Program-made: the position numbers and the translations under genes
In this document: positions 1 through 10,870 of the stretch, one piece after another
Numbering within the stretch: the first letter of the stretch is position 1
Layout of the letters: each line of letters starts with the position of its first letter
From: Galaxea fascicularis
Lineage: Eukaryota; Cnidaria; Anthozoa; Scleractinia; Euphylliidae
NCBI GenBank assembly: GCA_948470475.1
Contig: OX419336.1
Coordinates: 40,844,381 to 40,908,380 of the forward strand
Direction: 5' to 3'
Length of the DNA stretch: 64,000 bases
The notes under the pieces: generated by a model
What the model was told of the DNA's origin: nothing
The model's input: only the letters and a program-made list of their open reading frames with translations
Database searches by the model: none

Positions 1-87
1 TCGTTTGTCTACCCGACGTGCGTGATGGCGTCCTAAACAGTGATGCACTTCGCCAGCTTTAAGAGGGATCACTGGGTGAATTGTTAC

Positions 88-616
88 TCGGGCTTCCTGT
101 GGAAGGCCCGAGTCTAAATCTGTCGTCCGTTTTTCTTTTTTTTTTCGTCGTTGTTTTCCACAAACCTCATTTCCGGCGTATTTGCGCAGGCGCTAACGAT
201 GAACCTGTAAAACCCGGTAAAAACCTGTTTACGTTTTGTTTACGCTTGCCTTGTCTGTTGAAAAGCAAGGCACAAAGCAACTGTGGATTCCTCGATGGAT
301 TTTCAAAGGAAAAAGTTGACATGTCTACAGCTATGACAAACGGTGTCGTATCCAATACGCTCGAACCAGTTACAAACGCACACGCCGTTCGTGGTAGACC
401 CACACTAAACGGCTCGTTCCGCGAACTCGAAGCAAATGTGAGAAATATTATGAGATCAAATGAGCTGAATGAGCTATCAATGAGTACAAAGAGTGCACAA
501 ACTTTCACTGCCAATGACAAATGTTCCTTGACGAACTTGAGTGGAACTTTGACACGAACAGTTTAGGTGCTGGCGAATACAAGATACCCGTTGATGATGA
601 GATTAGAGGTGATTTC
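88..616 (+). repeat. Dispersed coding-like fragment, copy 1
   Basis: This stretch is about 90% similar by eye to the minus strand of 58868-58307. It opens with a short hairpin (ACTCGGGC ... GCCCGAGT, 95-116). From the ATG near 321 there is a reading frame beginning MSTAMTNGVVSN. Relative to the other copy it lacks 27 bp inside this frame (about 411-414) and gains 6 bp (about 362-368); both are multiples of three. A 2-nt difference near 500 and a 1-nt difference near 545 then break the frame. Similarity ends near 616 at an AGAGGT junction. I do not recognise the protein. It looks like a dispersed or retroposed piece of a once-coding sequence rather than a working gene. Confidence 0.6.
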
Positions 617-1896
617 AAAACAACTAGTTTCAAGTTATACTTCGTTGTTGTTTATTAAAGGTTGAAATATACTTTTATTTTCGAATATCACTCTGGTAAC
701 AAGCGGGTCCCTGTGTTCTTTCTAGTCTCTCTAAGGATCTTCTTTGTTAGCTAGGGGAAAGGATTGATAATTAAGCGCACATTAACAGAATCTGGCCACG
801 GTACACCTCTCGCACAAGGCCCTGGCAAACGAGGACACATTGTTACGGTCACATCATTGCTCATGATGTTTTTTTGGCGCGCAAACGAAAGCTGTTTTAA
901 TACAGTTGCTAAGAAAGTTCCGTTTTCCAATCAACTTTCTCTAAACATCGGTCTCGTTCCATGAAATTAGACATATTTTCGGAAGTCCAGAGCGATATCC
1001 TACGCGGACGAGTTACTGGTCATTGAGACATTGTGAAACGAATGGCAAGCACACAGCAAGTTAGCGCTCGCCGAATTTTCCCCTGACATTTGTCTGTCGA
1101 GCAAAGCCATAGTTGCATCGCCAGCGCATTGTAGAGCTTTATTGTCATATACAATGAAAAAACCTTTTGTTGATCAAAGCACGCGGCGGCCTGACCGTTA
1201 AAAAACCTGCAACCAAAAGAAAAACGACGAAAGGAATTAAAGCTTATCCTACGAGAATTCTACTAAAATGCGTACATATAGGGTACTAAAGTGGGGGTCT
1301 TAATCCCATTTCGTGCCTTTCTTTAGACCAAATTCACTCCTAGTAGAAATCCCAGAGCAGGTTATGTATCGTCACATCGAGTTTAAAACGCAATTCCTAT
1401 GTTTTATTGATCTTTTTGCAACTAGTTTTGCCGAGTAATAGGTATAAATGCTTGTTATTTTCGTGAAAGTATGCATTGTATGTTGCACTAATTACAGTTC
1501 TCTGGTTTGCTTCTTCGATACCGTTTGTTTTAGCTACTTAACTCAGAAAATGACGGACTTGTTTTTCATTCCATTTTTGTGACTTTTACTCCCAGTCCCA
1601 GTGACCCAAATCCCATTTTCCCAGTCTAAACACAGACAAAACCCAGTTCACATTTTACCCCTTTAGTACCCTCCACACAATTTCTCGCAAGAACAGAATA
1701 ATTAGCTGATTCCTTTTTACAAAGGACGTCCTTATGTTCGAAGTACTTGCATACAGCATGATCATCGCCGGTAGTCGCTGCGTTACAAGGATCAGTGGAA
1801 ATGAAAGTGAGTGTCGATGCCAACGAACTGTTTGATGAAACATCCACTGCAATTTCAGCTCAGTTTCCGTCGCCTTCCCGGGTTGCATGCACTCTC
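617..1896. other. No gene seen; fragment of a TIR element
   Basis: About 816-870 carries a partial copy of the element that is complete at 42708-42932 (shared AAGGCCCTGGCAAACGAGG end). The rest is AT-rich sequence with no splice-bounded reading frame that I can support. Confidence 0.45.
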
Positions 1897-2105
1897 CAAA
1901 CCACACCACAAAATTTGCAAGGCTATGCTTAAAATTCGATTCAATTCAATTCGTTTGTTTGTAACTCCTCCTGTCAGGATTGCGACCAGTGAACGTTTTC
2001 TTATGTTAGAATCCAAATTTCAAATTCACTCCTTTATTAATTCTATCCTCCACTGATTAGTTGCCTGTCCCATTGCTGGAACAAAAATGCGGCCTGAAGA
2101 TAATA
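1897..2105 (+). repeat. Direct duplication, copy 1
   Basis: About 205 bp starting at AAACCACACCACAAAATTT and ending near CGGCCTGAAGATAAT matches 3603-3808 in the same orientation, with many substitutions and small indels. No coding potential is shared. The two copies are about 1.7 kb apart. Confidence 0.6.
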
Positions 2106-2279
2106 TTCATGTGTAGAAGTTATTCGAAGGAAGGATGCTTACCTACCTTGCGCTAGAAATGTTTTCTGTTTCTGAGAGAAAAGGAAAGTTATAACGCCTT
2201 GAGCGTCGCGTTGTACTCGGTCCACCATGATGGCCGTTTGTTGTCAACATTCAAAGGGTCTGCAAACAACGAAAAAGTT

Positions 2280-2500
2280 GTCCCGGGTAGGCGAGTTATC
2301 CCTAGCAGGAGCGTTACAAGGCAGCAAGGGTTACCCTGGCACAAGGGTAACCGTAGCGCTCAGGTAGGGTTATCCTACTGCTGCCTTGTAAACACATCGA
2401 TGAAAAAAAGAAGAAATGTGGGAGCGCTAGGGTAACCCTACCACTAGGGTTACCGTAGCACTAGGGTTACCCCACCTGCTTGTAAACAGCTGGGCCTTAC
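2280..2500. repeat. Palindromic cluster of GGTAACCCTA-like units
   Basis: The 10-mer family AGGGTTACC/GGTAACCCT occurs several times in alternating orientation. An inner inverted repeat (GTTACAAGGCAGCA near 2310 against TGCTGCCTTGTAAAC near 2380) frames part of it. It resembles a fold-back transposon end rather than true telomere repeat. Confidence 0.45.
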
Positions 2501-2595
2501 TAGGGAGTTTAAGAACGAGGACGGCGACGTCAACGAGAAACTGTATAGGCTTGACGTTCTCGTTGCCATTGCCGTCCTCGTTTCTTAAACTCCAT
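2501..2595. mobile_element. Short MITE with about 37-bp terminal inverted repeats
   Basis: The left arm (GGGAGTTTAAGAACGAGGACG..., 2503-2539) is answered by an inverted right arm (2557-2593), leaving a loop of under 20 bp. The same end sequence, in variant form, bounds 4930-5287, so this is probably a deletion derivative of that family. Confidence 0.7.
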
Positions 2596-2787
2596 ATTGT
2601 TAAGAGTGCAAAGTTTATGGATATATTTTTGTGGCTATAGTCTTTCAACTACATCCTTCTTCAGCCTTACCAAAGCATAAGCTTATCCGTGGCCTTTCTA
2701 TGTACGTACATACTGACAAACTCATCGAGTTCCAAGACGTTCCACGAGACGGACGCGTCCATTGTTTCTTGATTTTAATTGTGTTTG

Positions 2788-2967
2788 CAATAGGCCATTT
2801 CCGAGTTCATGTCTGCTTCCTCTTCAAAGCGAGTCTAAGTGCGAAGTTTTTGTTATGAAAATTAGTTTTCATTCATATGTAAAGTATAACAAATTACCAT
2901 CACAAAAACTTCGCACTTAGACTCGCTTTGAAGAGGAGGCAGACATGAACTCGGAAATGGCCTATTG
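2788..2967. mobile_element. Fold-back MITE, about 66-bp arms
   Basis: The left arm 2788-2856 (CAATAGGCCATTTCCGAGTT...) is repeated inverted at 2902-2967 with almost perfect identity, around a spacer of about 45 bp. No target duplication is obvious. Confidence 0.8.
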
Positions 2968-3129
2968 TTTATCATGTCCCATCTACCTGTAATAATTACA
3001 TGTCCAAACAAGTGAAAGTGGAGAAATTTTGTTGAAACTGGCGATTTCCTCTCGCAATTAAGATCAGAGGACGTTTTGTCAGCCATGTCGGCCTCCATTG
3101 GTCGGCATGGGATAAATAAACAACATTCT

Positions 3130-3580
3130 TCATTTGGCGTGAAAATATGCTCGCATATGTGTCCGAGGACATTATTTGGGAAAGATTTCCGCACAGCCCC
3201 ATACATTAATTATACATGCATCACTGTCATACCAACCCTGTTCCAAAAACGAATAGAGTTCGAATCACAAAATGCACATATAATTAATGTATGGGGCTGT
3301 GTGGAAATCTTGCCCATTATTTGTTCCCAGAAACGAATAGTTTCACTCTAGGAAAACTTTAAGTTTCGAGGAATTGATTATGTGCAAGGATAAATATCCG
3401 AGCAGATTTTTAAAGCCAAATGGGGGCTACTATCTTTGTTATCCTTCAAATATCTTTCGCGACACGCATTTGGGGAATATATAAACATGATAGTCTCCAT
3501 TTGGCGCGAAAATATGCTCGGATATTTGTCTGCGGACATTATCTGTTCCGAGAAGCGAATAGTTCGTTCTCGGAAAATTG
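3130..3580. repeat. Cluster of overlapping inverted and direct repeats
   Basis: CATTTGGCGTGAAAATATGCTC near 3137 recurs as CATTTGGCGCGAAAATATGCTC near 3497. GATTTCCGCACAGCCCCATAC near 3186 is inverted near 3285-3310. A further inverted pair joins 3385-3440 with 3490-3540. This is probably two or three related MITEs, one partly inserted in another. Confidence 0.5.
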
Positions 3581-3602
3581 TGAGCTCCAAGGGGTGAAGG
3601 TT

Positions 3603-3808
3603 AAACCACACCACAAAATTTGGCAAGGCTAAATAACGCTGTTAAAAATTCAAACTAATTTTCATTTGTTTGTAACACCCCATGTCAGCGGATTACGATG
3701 AGTGACCGTGTTACACTGGAATCCTAACTTCACGCTCCTTTAATTCCATCCTTCACTGATTCGTCGCCTGTCCCATTGTTTGAACAAAAATGCAGCCTAA
3801 AGAAATAA
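3603..3808 (+). repeat. Direct duplication, copy 2
   Basis: Partner of 1897-2105, in the same orientation. Similarity runs from AAACCACACCACAAAATTTGG through GTCGCCTGTCCCATTG to the GCAGCCTAAAGA end. Confidence 0.6.
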
Positions 3809-4232
3809 TGTAATTAGCCTATGTAGAGATCATGGGCATTCGTTGGGAGATAAAAAACTCAAATGACTAAAAATGCCAGAAGCAACATCGCCCAATTCTG
3901 ACAAGTGAGCTTCGTTAACGTGTTAGTTGCTCGGTGTTTTCAAGCCGATCCAAATATTTTACATCGTAGAATATGTTATGAATTTTTAATGCAGTACAAA
4001 AAGAGGTGAGACAAAAGGCACTCCCGTTAGTTCGAGCGGTGTTGGCCGTGTGCTGCTGAGGTTCATTTAGAAATCCTTGGTTCGCGGTCTTATTCATGTG
4101 CACTGTTAAAGATCAGAATTCTCTGCAGGTTAGTTCTCAGTCTAGAATTATAATCTGGTTTGACTGTGAAATTTGTCTCGGCAAGTTATTGCCACCAACA
4201 TCAAGCGGACATCAGCGATTTCGTTCTTGAAC

Positions 4233-4316
4233 ATGGCCGGTTACTCTGAACAAAATCTTGTCAGACGAACTCAACCTGATTTCGTTGCTCAGTTCAGTCG
4301 AGATGATGTGAGCGTA
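4233..4316 (+). CDS. Possible first coding exon of an unknown gene
   Basis: An ATG at 4233 starts a short frame (MAGYSEQNLVRRTQPDF...). The frame meets two possible donors, GTGAGC near 4308 and GTAAGA at 4317, and stays open to 4388. The region is otherwise non-repetitive. I do not recognise the peptide. No phase-compatible partner exon could be proved: the exon-like stretch at 5457-5617 needs phase 1, which neither donor gives. Confidence 0.22.
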
Positions 4317-4929
4317 GTAAGATTTTCTGTCGCTAAACAGCAACATTTCGCATCTAGACCCGAGTATGCTGTACACAATTATAAGTAACTGGTCTTCGTT
4401 TCTTCTCTCTTGTTAGTTAGATGACATAATGACTGAATTATAACTTACACGATTGGTGGAGCGTACAGGGACGATTTGAAAAAAATCCTCGATTACAGAA
4501 GGTAAGATTTCATTGGACTTATCTTTTTTTTTAATTCGTTTGTTCGTCCACATATCATGAAACACGCACTGTAATCCCACAACATAGTAGGGAGATTAAA
4601 CGAGCACTGTCACCGGAATTTTTGCTGTTTTGGGTTCAATTCTGCCAAAATGACTGCCTTTTACCTGTTATCGTGCAAAAAAGCAGGGAGAGCCAACCAT
4701 AATTTTTTCGGCGATTTTCATTGCATAGCTCGAAATTTTGAAAAAATTGGCAAGCTTTTCAAATTTCAATCCATTGCCATCCTCGTCATCTTTGATGGAA
4801 TACAGGACCTTGTGCTGTCAATGCAGTACTACGGTCTTTAGGAGCAAAACCAGACCATTATTTTAAGGTTTCCACTGATGCATCAGCACCTTTAAGCTTT
4901 TTAAAGTGATGGTACAAAAGCGTGACAGT

Positions 4930-5287
4930 GCCCCTTTAAGCAACGAGGACGGCAACGGCAACGAGAACGCTACAAAACAATGGGATTAATGAGCAAAAAC
5001 GATCGCTCCACTGCACGTGCGTTTACATTTTGGTACATTTCTTTACCGTCCTCTGCAAACAAACAACTCGAAATGACCAAAATTTAGGTTTTCTCGAGAA
5101 CGTGTTCGCACGACGGCAGGTTTTCCTTCTCTCTTTGCTGTAACACCGCTCACAGTAATTTAGACCCTGGACAGCTCATGTTGAACGAATTGGAATAATC
5201 GAGAAAAAAGTTACCAGAACGAGAACTTGTATTTTGAAATCACGTTTTCGTTACAGTCGCCGTCGTCGTTGCTTAAGCTCCCTATTG
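4930..5287. mobile_element. Non-autonomous DNA transposon with GC-rich TIRs
   Basis: The left end (TTTAAGCAACGAGGACGGCAACGG) and the right end (inverted CGACGGCGACTGTAACG..., terminating GTTGCTTAAGCTCCCTA) form TIRs of about 40 bp around roughly 280 bp of AT-rich interior. There is no transposase. It is the same family as 2501-2595. Confidence 0.75.
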
Positions 5288-5456
5288 TGCTGTTTTTGCG
5301 ACTGCACGCGACTGCACGCGACAGCGTCAAATTCTATTGCTATCCGAGTCGAGTGAGAGGTCAAGATGCCCTACCGTCTGTCTATATGGTGTGGTCCGCT
5401 CTGTTTTTATTGTGCAATAAATCTTATTGTCTAATCAATCGGTTTCTATCTTTCAG

Positions 5457-5617
5457 GTAAAATTGTGAATGGTTATGAGAAACATACGATTGGGGAACGC
5501 AAGCCAACAATGTTCAATCACGGCCCTACCACTCAAGCTCCAGCTAATTCAGATAAGTCCAACACTGACGTGTTAATCAATTCAGTTAATTGGAGTAACG
5601 TGGCTACAAGCCCATAG
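5457..5617 (+). CDS. Candidate terminal coding exon, unknown protein
   Basis: A good acceptor (CTAAT branch-like sequence, then a pyrimidine tract ending TTTCAG at 5456) opens a phase-1 exon of 52 full codons ending in TAG at 5615-5617. The predicted peptide begins KIVNGYEKHTIGERKPTMFN and is rich in Asn, Ser and Thr. The other two frames stop at once. An AATAAA follows at 5822-5827, as expected for a 3' exon. I do not recognise the protein and cannot identify the preceding exon; 4233-4316 is in the right place but the wrong phase. It could be a chance open stretch. Confidence 0.38.
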
Positions 5618-5910
5618 CTATTGTTTAAAATTTACTTGAAATAATAAGGGCGACCAATTGGCGGTATCTAGTATGTTTTTTCCATTTATTTGAATTAGGA
5701 AGTTTTCGTAAAGTCTACATCGTTTTAACGGTGGGGACAAACATCTCTATACAGTGATTCCTAAGAAGATAGGGGAAATTTTGGGTTTTTCCTTTACCGC
5801 CAAATTTCAAGGATTCCGAACAATAAACACCGTCGTGAATTTCAAAACGAATTCATTTGTATTGATTCATACATAAATTATGCATTCAAGTTAGTCCTTT
5901 CCACGCCAAG
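5618..5910 (+). other. Possible 3' UTR with poly(A) signal
   Basis: AT-rich, non-repetitive sequence follows the stop codon of the candidate terminal exon. AATAAA sits at 5822-5827. The SINE begins immediately afterwards. Confidence 0.3.
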
Positions 5911-6290
5911 TGGTGCTCAGGGGCCTCCTAAGAGGTTTACTTGGAGGTTTCTGTGACCCATCAGAGGCTCCTGGGGATACGTGGCCAGCCCACCCCTGAC
6001 GTGTGCGAGGGCAGACGAAAACAGCACCAAGAACTTATGTTCCCTACTCTAAGTTTCATTCGGCGTGTGGGTTCTTTGACATCCCCTTCCAGTTTCACGT
6101 GTGGAACAGTGTAGGAGATATGGCTAGCGGCTCCTGTCCAATGACGCGATTATCTGAACTGAAGCAGTCGTTAGAGCGGTACACAGCCAGCATGATCTTA
6201 CCAGGAATCCTGGTTTGTGGTCCGGTCTGGGGTTTGAGCCCGCGACCTCCTGCTCAGCAGTCCGATCCTCTGCCAACCGAAGTAGCATCA
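5911..6290 (-). mobile_element. tRNA-derived SINE (family S, copy 1)
   Basis: Read on the minus strand, the head is near 6290. It has an A-box-like sequence (TCGGTTGGCAGAGGATC) and a B-box (GGGCTCAAACCCC near 6235). The roughly 300-bp tail matches the copies at 10871-11243 and 30054-30540 (shared AACCCACAC, GAGTAGGGA and CACAGAAACCTCC blocks). Internal Pol III promoter boxes are the hallmark of tRNA-derived SINEs. A 118-codon open frame over it is incidental. Confidence 0.75.
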
Positions 6291-7100
6291 ACAATAAAGC
6301 GCTTTTTCAACTGCATCGCTGTCACGAAATTTTCTATTTTTTGTCATGTTTTAATTTAGCTTTTTGTTTCAGTTTTTCGGTCTTAGTATTTCGTATGGTC
6401 CTAGTGTTAATTAACTAGCGTTAACTCAACGTTGTAGTGTGGTTTGTAATTAGAGATGTATTGTAAGGTAGTCTGTAACTAAAAGCGTGTAAGTTTATTG
6501 TTCTTAAGTGTTGATTTAGTAAAGCGTTGCTATCATAGGATTGTAAAATATCGTGTTTAGGACATAGGAGTGTAAGTAACATAGGAGTGTAAGGTACCGC
6601 GTTTTACAATTATGTATGTAAAGTGTTAATTGCTAAACTAATTACGCCTACATATAAATGTAAGTTTCGTGGCTACTGGTTGTTGGTTGTTGGTTGAAGT
6701 GGCAAACAGTCGTTTGTTGGAAAGTTGACGAAAGAATTGAGAAGAGGAGCTGAACGGCCTTTCCTTGCTAAAAGACATTAGCCGACGCCGACCAAGGTTC
6801 AAGGACAAAACCCATTTGTCATTGGCGGTGTTTGTGGGCCTGAAGGTAAAAGGAAGAAGAAGTTGAGAAGTTTTACGGACACAAACGGCGCGTCGCGTTG
6901 ACTGTGGACCTGGCTGTAAAAGCAAAGAAACAGTTGGAAAGTAAAAGCTTGATATACCTTTAAGGGGATTTGCCTGCGGGGGAATGAAACGGAGGGTACT
7001 TCGAAAATTTACCCCTCCCGGTTTGTAGTCTACTTTTTGATTTAATTACACCCTGGCGTAGTCTCGATAGAAATCAGTAGAAATCGATTGGATGATTAAA
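6291..7100. other. No gene recognised
   Basis: AT-rich sequence with short direct repeats (CATAGGAGTGTAAG twice, near 6563 and 6582; TGGTTGTTGGTTGTTGG near 6678). I see no supported exon. Confidence 0.4.
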
Positions 7101-7128
7101 AACAAATCAATGCAGTTGAACTGAATCC

Positions 7129-7552
7129 TTGTTGCTATCAGAAGTAGATAATAACAAAAAACTTGAACAAAAATACATAAAATACATATGCTACATACGG
7201 GAATCCGGTACAGTCACAAACCTCCTGAACGATTTGAACTGGCATTCATTAGAACTGAGACGCAAAATCACGCTACTTACTACCATGTACAAAATAGTGA
7301 ACGGCAAAATCGCGGTCAATATCCCGGACTATATTTTACGCCCCACCCGTGTTACACGCTCTTATCACGAACTATTTTAGTTTTAGTCTCACTGATATTA
7401 TTTATCATTATCATCAATTACTTATTTAATTTTTGTAACATTTAATAGCACCGCCTTTTTCTTGTATGTCTGTTTTTAATCTTCCACATGCACATTCACA
7501 GTGATGGGAAACCTTTGTGAATTATACTATATAAATAAATAAATAAATAAAC
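7129..7552 (+). pseudogene. 5'-truncated LINE (CR1/L2-like ORF2 tail)
   Basis: The frame at 7129-7380 encodes a peptide with the spacing SGTVTNLLNDLNWHSLELRR ... YKIVNGKIAV, followed by PDYILRPTRVTRSYH. This is the C-terminal region found after the reverse transcriptase of CR1/L2/Jockey-type LINE ORF2 proteins. It ends in a stop, a roughly 150-bp 3' UTR and an (AATA)n tail at 7530-7552, typical of LINE 3' ends. The reverse transcriptase and endonuclease are missing, as in a normal 5' truncation. The clade is inferred from the peptide style only. Confidence 0.7.
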
Positions 7553-7669
7553 AAAAATATTTGAATTGTTATCAAAAAGCAAAGTAGATAACAACGAGAA
7601 TATTTCTGATCCATATATATGGTTTATAAGCAATACTGTAACTTCCATATGTTTTACAGTAGATAACAA

Positions 7670-7801
7670 TTGCAAAACTCAACTTCTACGGGGAATTCGA
7701 AGTTGAGATCACCGTCTACGGACAAATCGTGTCAGCGTACAAGCGACTTCGAACTTTTTCAGCAGTCGATGGCAGTCGACAACAATCGTAAACTACAAAT
7801 G
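7670..7801 (+). CDS. Weak candidate coding exon
   Basis: An open Ser/Thr-rich frame (44 codons) ends at ATG|GTATGT, a plausible donor at 7802, and lies just after TTTTACAG (7659). In this frame a TAA at 7664 follows that acceptor, so acceptor and frame disagree. A second frame is also open here. No recognised domain. Confidence 0.2.
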
Positions 7802-9193
7802 GTATGTGGTTCTATTTCCCGGACACTTTTCCTCTCGGTCAAACACTCCTCTTTGTTCTTCTTCTTCTTCTTCTTCGTAACATACAAAATCCATTCCAAT
7901 GGGGAATGGCAAGTAGTCCACTATAACTTTCTTTCGGCCGGAGTTGTCTCGTTTAGTCGGCAAAGCTCATTTCCTCTTCACAAAGTTCACCGACGCATAT
8001 TTCGTTGCTTCGTAAGCTGCATTGTTTTACTTTCATTGAAGTAATTCCTCTCGAAATACACAACAAAGGTTTAGTTTTCGGAAACAGTTCTCGTAACAAA
8101 GTTTTTCAGTTTCAGTTTCGGAATCAAATCTTGACCAAGGCCCAAATTTCTGAGGAGGATTAAAGTAATACCTCGATAATATTTTGGAAGCTTATTGTAA
8201 TATCGGGACAAAATGAAGGCCGAAAACCTTTGGAGAAAACACCACTTTAATAAAACGTTTAGTGCCAGAGAACAGCAAATTACTATGGTGACAAGCCTTC
8301 GGATCTGCCATTTGTATGAATTGGTTTGCCAGGCCCGGGAAAGTTTGTTTCAGTGGTCACACAACTGAGGCATAAAGTTGGTTTGCATAACTGAGGACAA
8401 TTTCTAACTAAACTGTATATGTACTTGTCAGTTTCAGTTTAAAATTAGAAAATTCATAACAGTGTGTAAAATTCGTTGAAAAGACGAATTCATCGTCACG
8501 AAATGCAACGCCAAATTCGATTGCTACGGACTGAACTGAATCGAATCTGTTTACGACACTTTTGGGTTAACGGAAGTAGCCGACCACATGCTATTTTAAT
8601 ATGAACATTTCGGTTGTTGCTTTCTCGAAAGTAGATATGAAGTCAAATGCAAAAACAATCCGGGAACTACATACGGTAGTTACTGATTAAATCAGCAACG
8701 TTTTGATTTCAGCGATTCTCAAATCAAAGGAACTAGTGTATTGACGCGCCGGTAGATTCTTGGAATGTGCACGATTTGTTTCTATTGATTGATCCTTGCG
8801 TAACTTTGCCGAAAGCTTTATTTTAAGGTGGTTTGCCATAGAATTATAAGATTATCACATGCTGGGTGCCCTAGTCTTGATCTAAATTCAAATCACTCTT
8901 TTTTTCATTGTTACCAATTCAATTAAACTGAGTGTTTGTCGATATTTTGCAGATAGAGTAATGCTCTCCAGTTAAAACTATCAAAATATCGAAGCACAAG
9001 TGTTCATCGGGTGTCTGAAGCTTCGATTTTAATTTCAGTTTCTTCGATGAAACCTCCTGATATTTTCACAGAAAAATGAAAAAACAAATATAGGTTAACA
9101 ACCGCAATAGCGGTTTCCCAAGAAAGAAAAAATAGCGGAGGGAAAGCCCTGGGCGCGAGGTTGTCAAGATCCTTTGCGTTTTTAATTTATACC
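7802..9193. other. No gene recognised; (TTC)n microsatellite
   Basis: A short TTC run lies near 7856-7880. The remainder is AT-rich, with frequent stops in all frames. Confidence 0.4.
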
Positions 9194-9261
9194 TAAAGGC
9201 CGATACACACGAGGGGTTAGCATACTCCAGGAGCAAAACCCCTCGTGTGTATCGGTCTTTA
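9194..9261. repeat. Small fold-back repeat
   Basis: AAGGCCGATACACACGAGG at 9196 is answered by the inverted CCTCGTGTGTATCGGTCTTT at 9241-9260, giving arms of about 24 bp with a loop of roughly 20 bp. Confidence 0.7.
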
Positions 9262-9976
9262 TTCTTTCTTTATTACAACCGTATTTCCAGTGCCGATCAT
9301 GCAAAATAAAAGACCTCAAGGAGGACATGTGGTTAATTGTAGTGAATAGCAACCACAATGGTTCAAAAAGAGTTGCGGAGTTTTAGTTTATTGCTAAGTA
9401 TTCTTTTAAAATTTGAGTGTTCGACATGTACATTCTCTCCACCAATGGATGCAACATTGCAAAGGTGGACACAATGGTACCCAAGAAGTTTTGCGATGTG
9501 TCCGCTGTGATTTTGTTTTGTCAGAACCCTTTTGTATACCAGAATTCACGAATTGTCTTTGTTTATGTACATCTCAGATCTGGCCTAAAAAGGTACCTCT
9601 TCAGGGAAAGTAGCTTTGTATAGTCGATTATCTGGATTGTTGGGAGTACTCCCTTTCGATCCACAACTGTGATATGTATAACTGGAGGGAATGGGTTACA
9701 AGTCAATCACGTAGAGCATAAATGAAATTGCTTTAAATTTGTTTGATATTTAAGGTAATCAAAGGCTTTAAGTAAACAAATCTCGGGATTTGTGAAAGGT
9801 CAAAGAAATGAAAGTTCGCATGATTATAATAAGGATCATGAATTCGGATTATAACGAAAAGATCGATACAACGTGTCTACATAACCTCGCAAAGGACCAC
9901 ATATTAACATTGTAAATAGATCGAAGTGTGTCTACTGACATAATACTAAAGATAAATTTGCTGTTATCAAGAAAGA

Positions 9977-10692
9977 ACAAGACGCCAAAGGCGTTTACGC
10001 GGGATGTGTTGGTCGATGTTTAATACAGTAAAACTAAATTTGAATAGTTGCCCACAGTGACAATCTCTATCTCTTCATACGTACAAATAAATGGAAATAT
10101 AAACAATTAGTAGAGTATTACAATCATCGTTCGATAAGTTGTGAGTGAACACACCGGTTCGATTAGTGAACTCGCTGGTTCGATTCACGTGAACTCATTG
10201 GTTTGATCAATGGAACACTGGTTTCAAGCACACGCTATCTATCCAATTATTCACGGGTCAACAAACAGGGAAATTGTTGGTTCGATCGCTGGCAAACACA
10301 CAAGTTTATGTCATGACAGTCTGTGCAATTCAGTGTTCATGGTTCAATACACAAAACCAAAGCAACGTTGAAATACAAAGGCGTCTTATTTTCGTCTCGA
10401 ATAAAGCTACGCAAAGCAAAGCAAGCGAATTGCTAGGTTCTTGTATAGCACAATTTAGGTCAATTTATTGACTCGAATTGAGCACGTTTTTTTTTTACAA
10501 ACTTCACTGATCAGACTGATAAAAGTTGTTTGGAAATACAAGACGAATCGAAGTATATAGAAGCACGGTGAAAATTCGCATCCAAACCTGTAATTTTTTG
10601 CAAAGTGGATCCCCAGTCTAAGCAGTCAAACCAACTTCAAAACCACACTTTCTGATCTGTCCTCGAAGAGGGATTTCTTCATCATTATCACC
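9977..10692 (+). mobile_element. Unclassified interspersed element, copy A
   Basis: About 0.7 kb shares block-wise similarity with the minus strand of 28857-28097. The shared end is ACAAGACGCC...GGCGT TTACGCGGGATGTGTT, itself a tiny hairpin. Other shared blocks are GTGAGTGAACAC, TGATCAGACTGATAAAAG and GAGGGATTTCTTCA. Neither copy has a long open frame. The class cannot be told without more copies. Confidence 0.6.
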
Positions 10693-10870
10693 GCGAAATA
10701 GCCACGACGACTGCCACGTCAAAGCACATGGGAAAACAAGTCTGCAATGTTCTACGTTTTGACTACGTATGGCTCACAGAGATCGGAGACATTCGACATT
10801 CGTCAGTACCACGATTTCTCTTGGAATGGCTGCATGCATTTTTCGCAAGATATTCTAGTAGAATACCGCC

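Noticed and set aside
6003..6359. 118-codon plus-strand open frame
   Set aside because: It lies antisense across SINE copy 1 and its composition follows the SINE.
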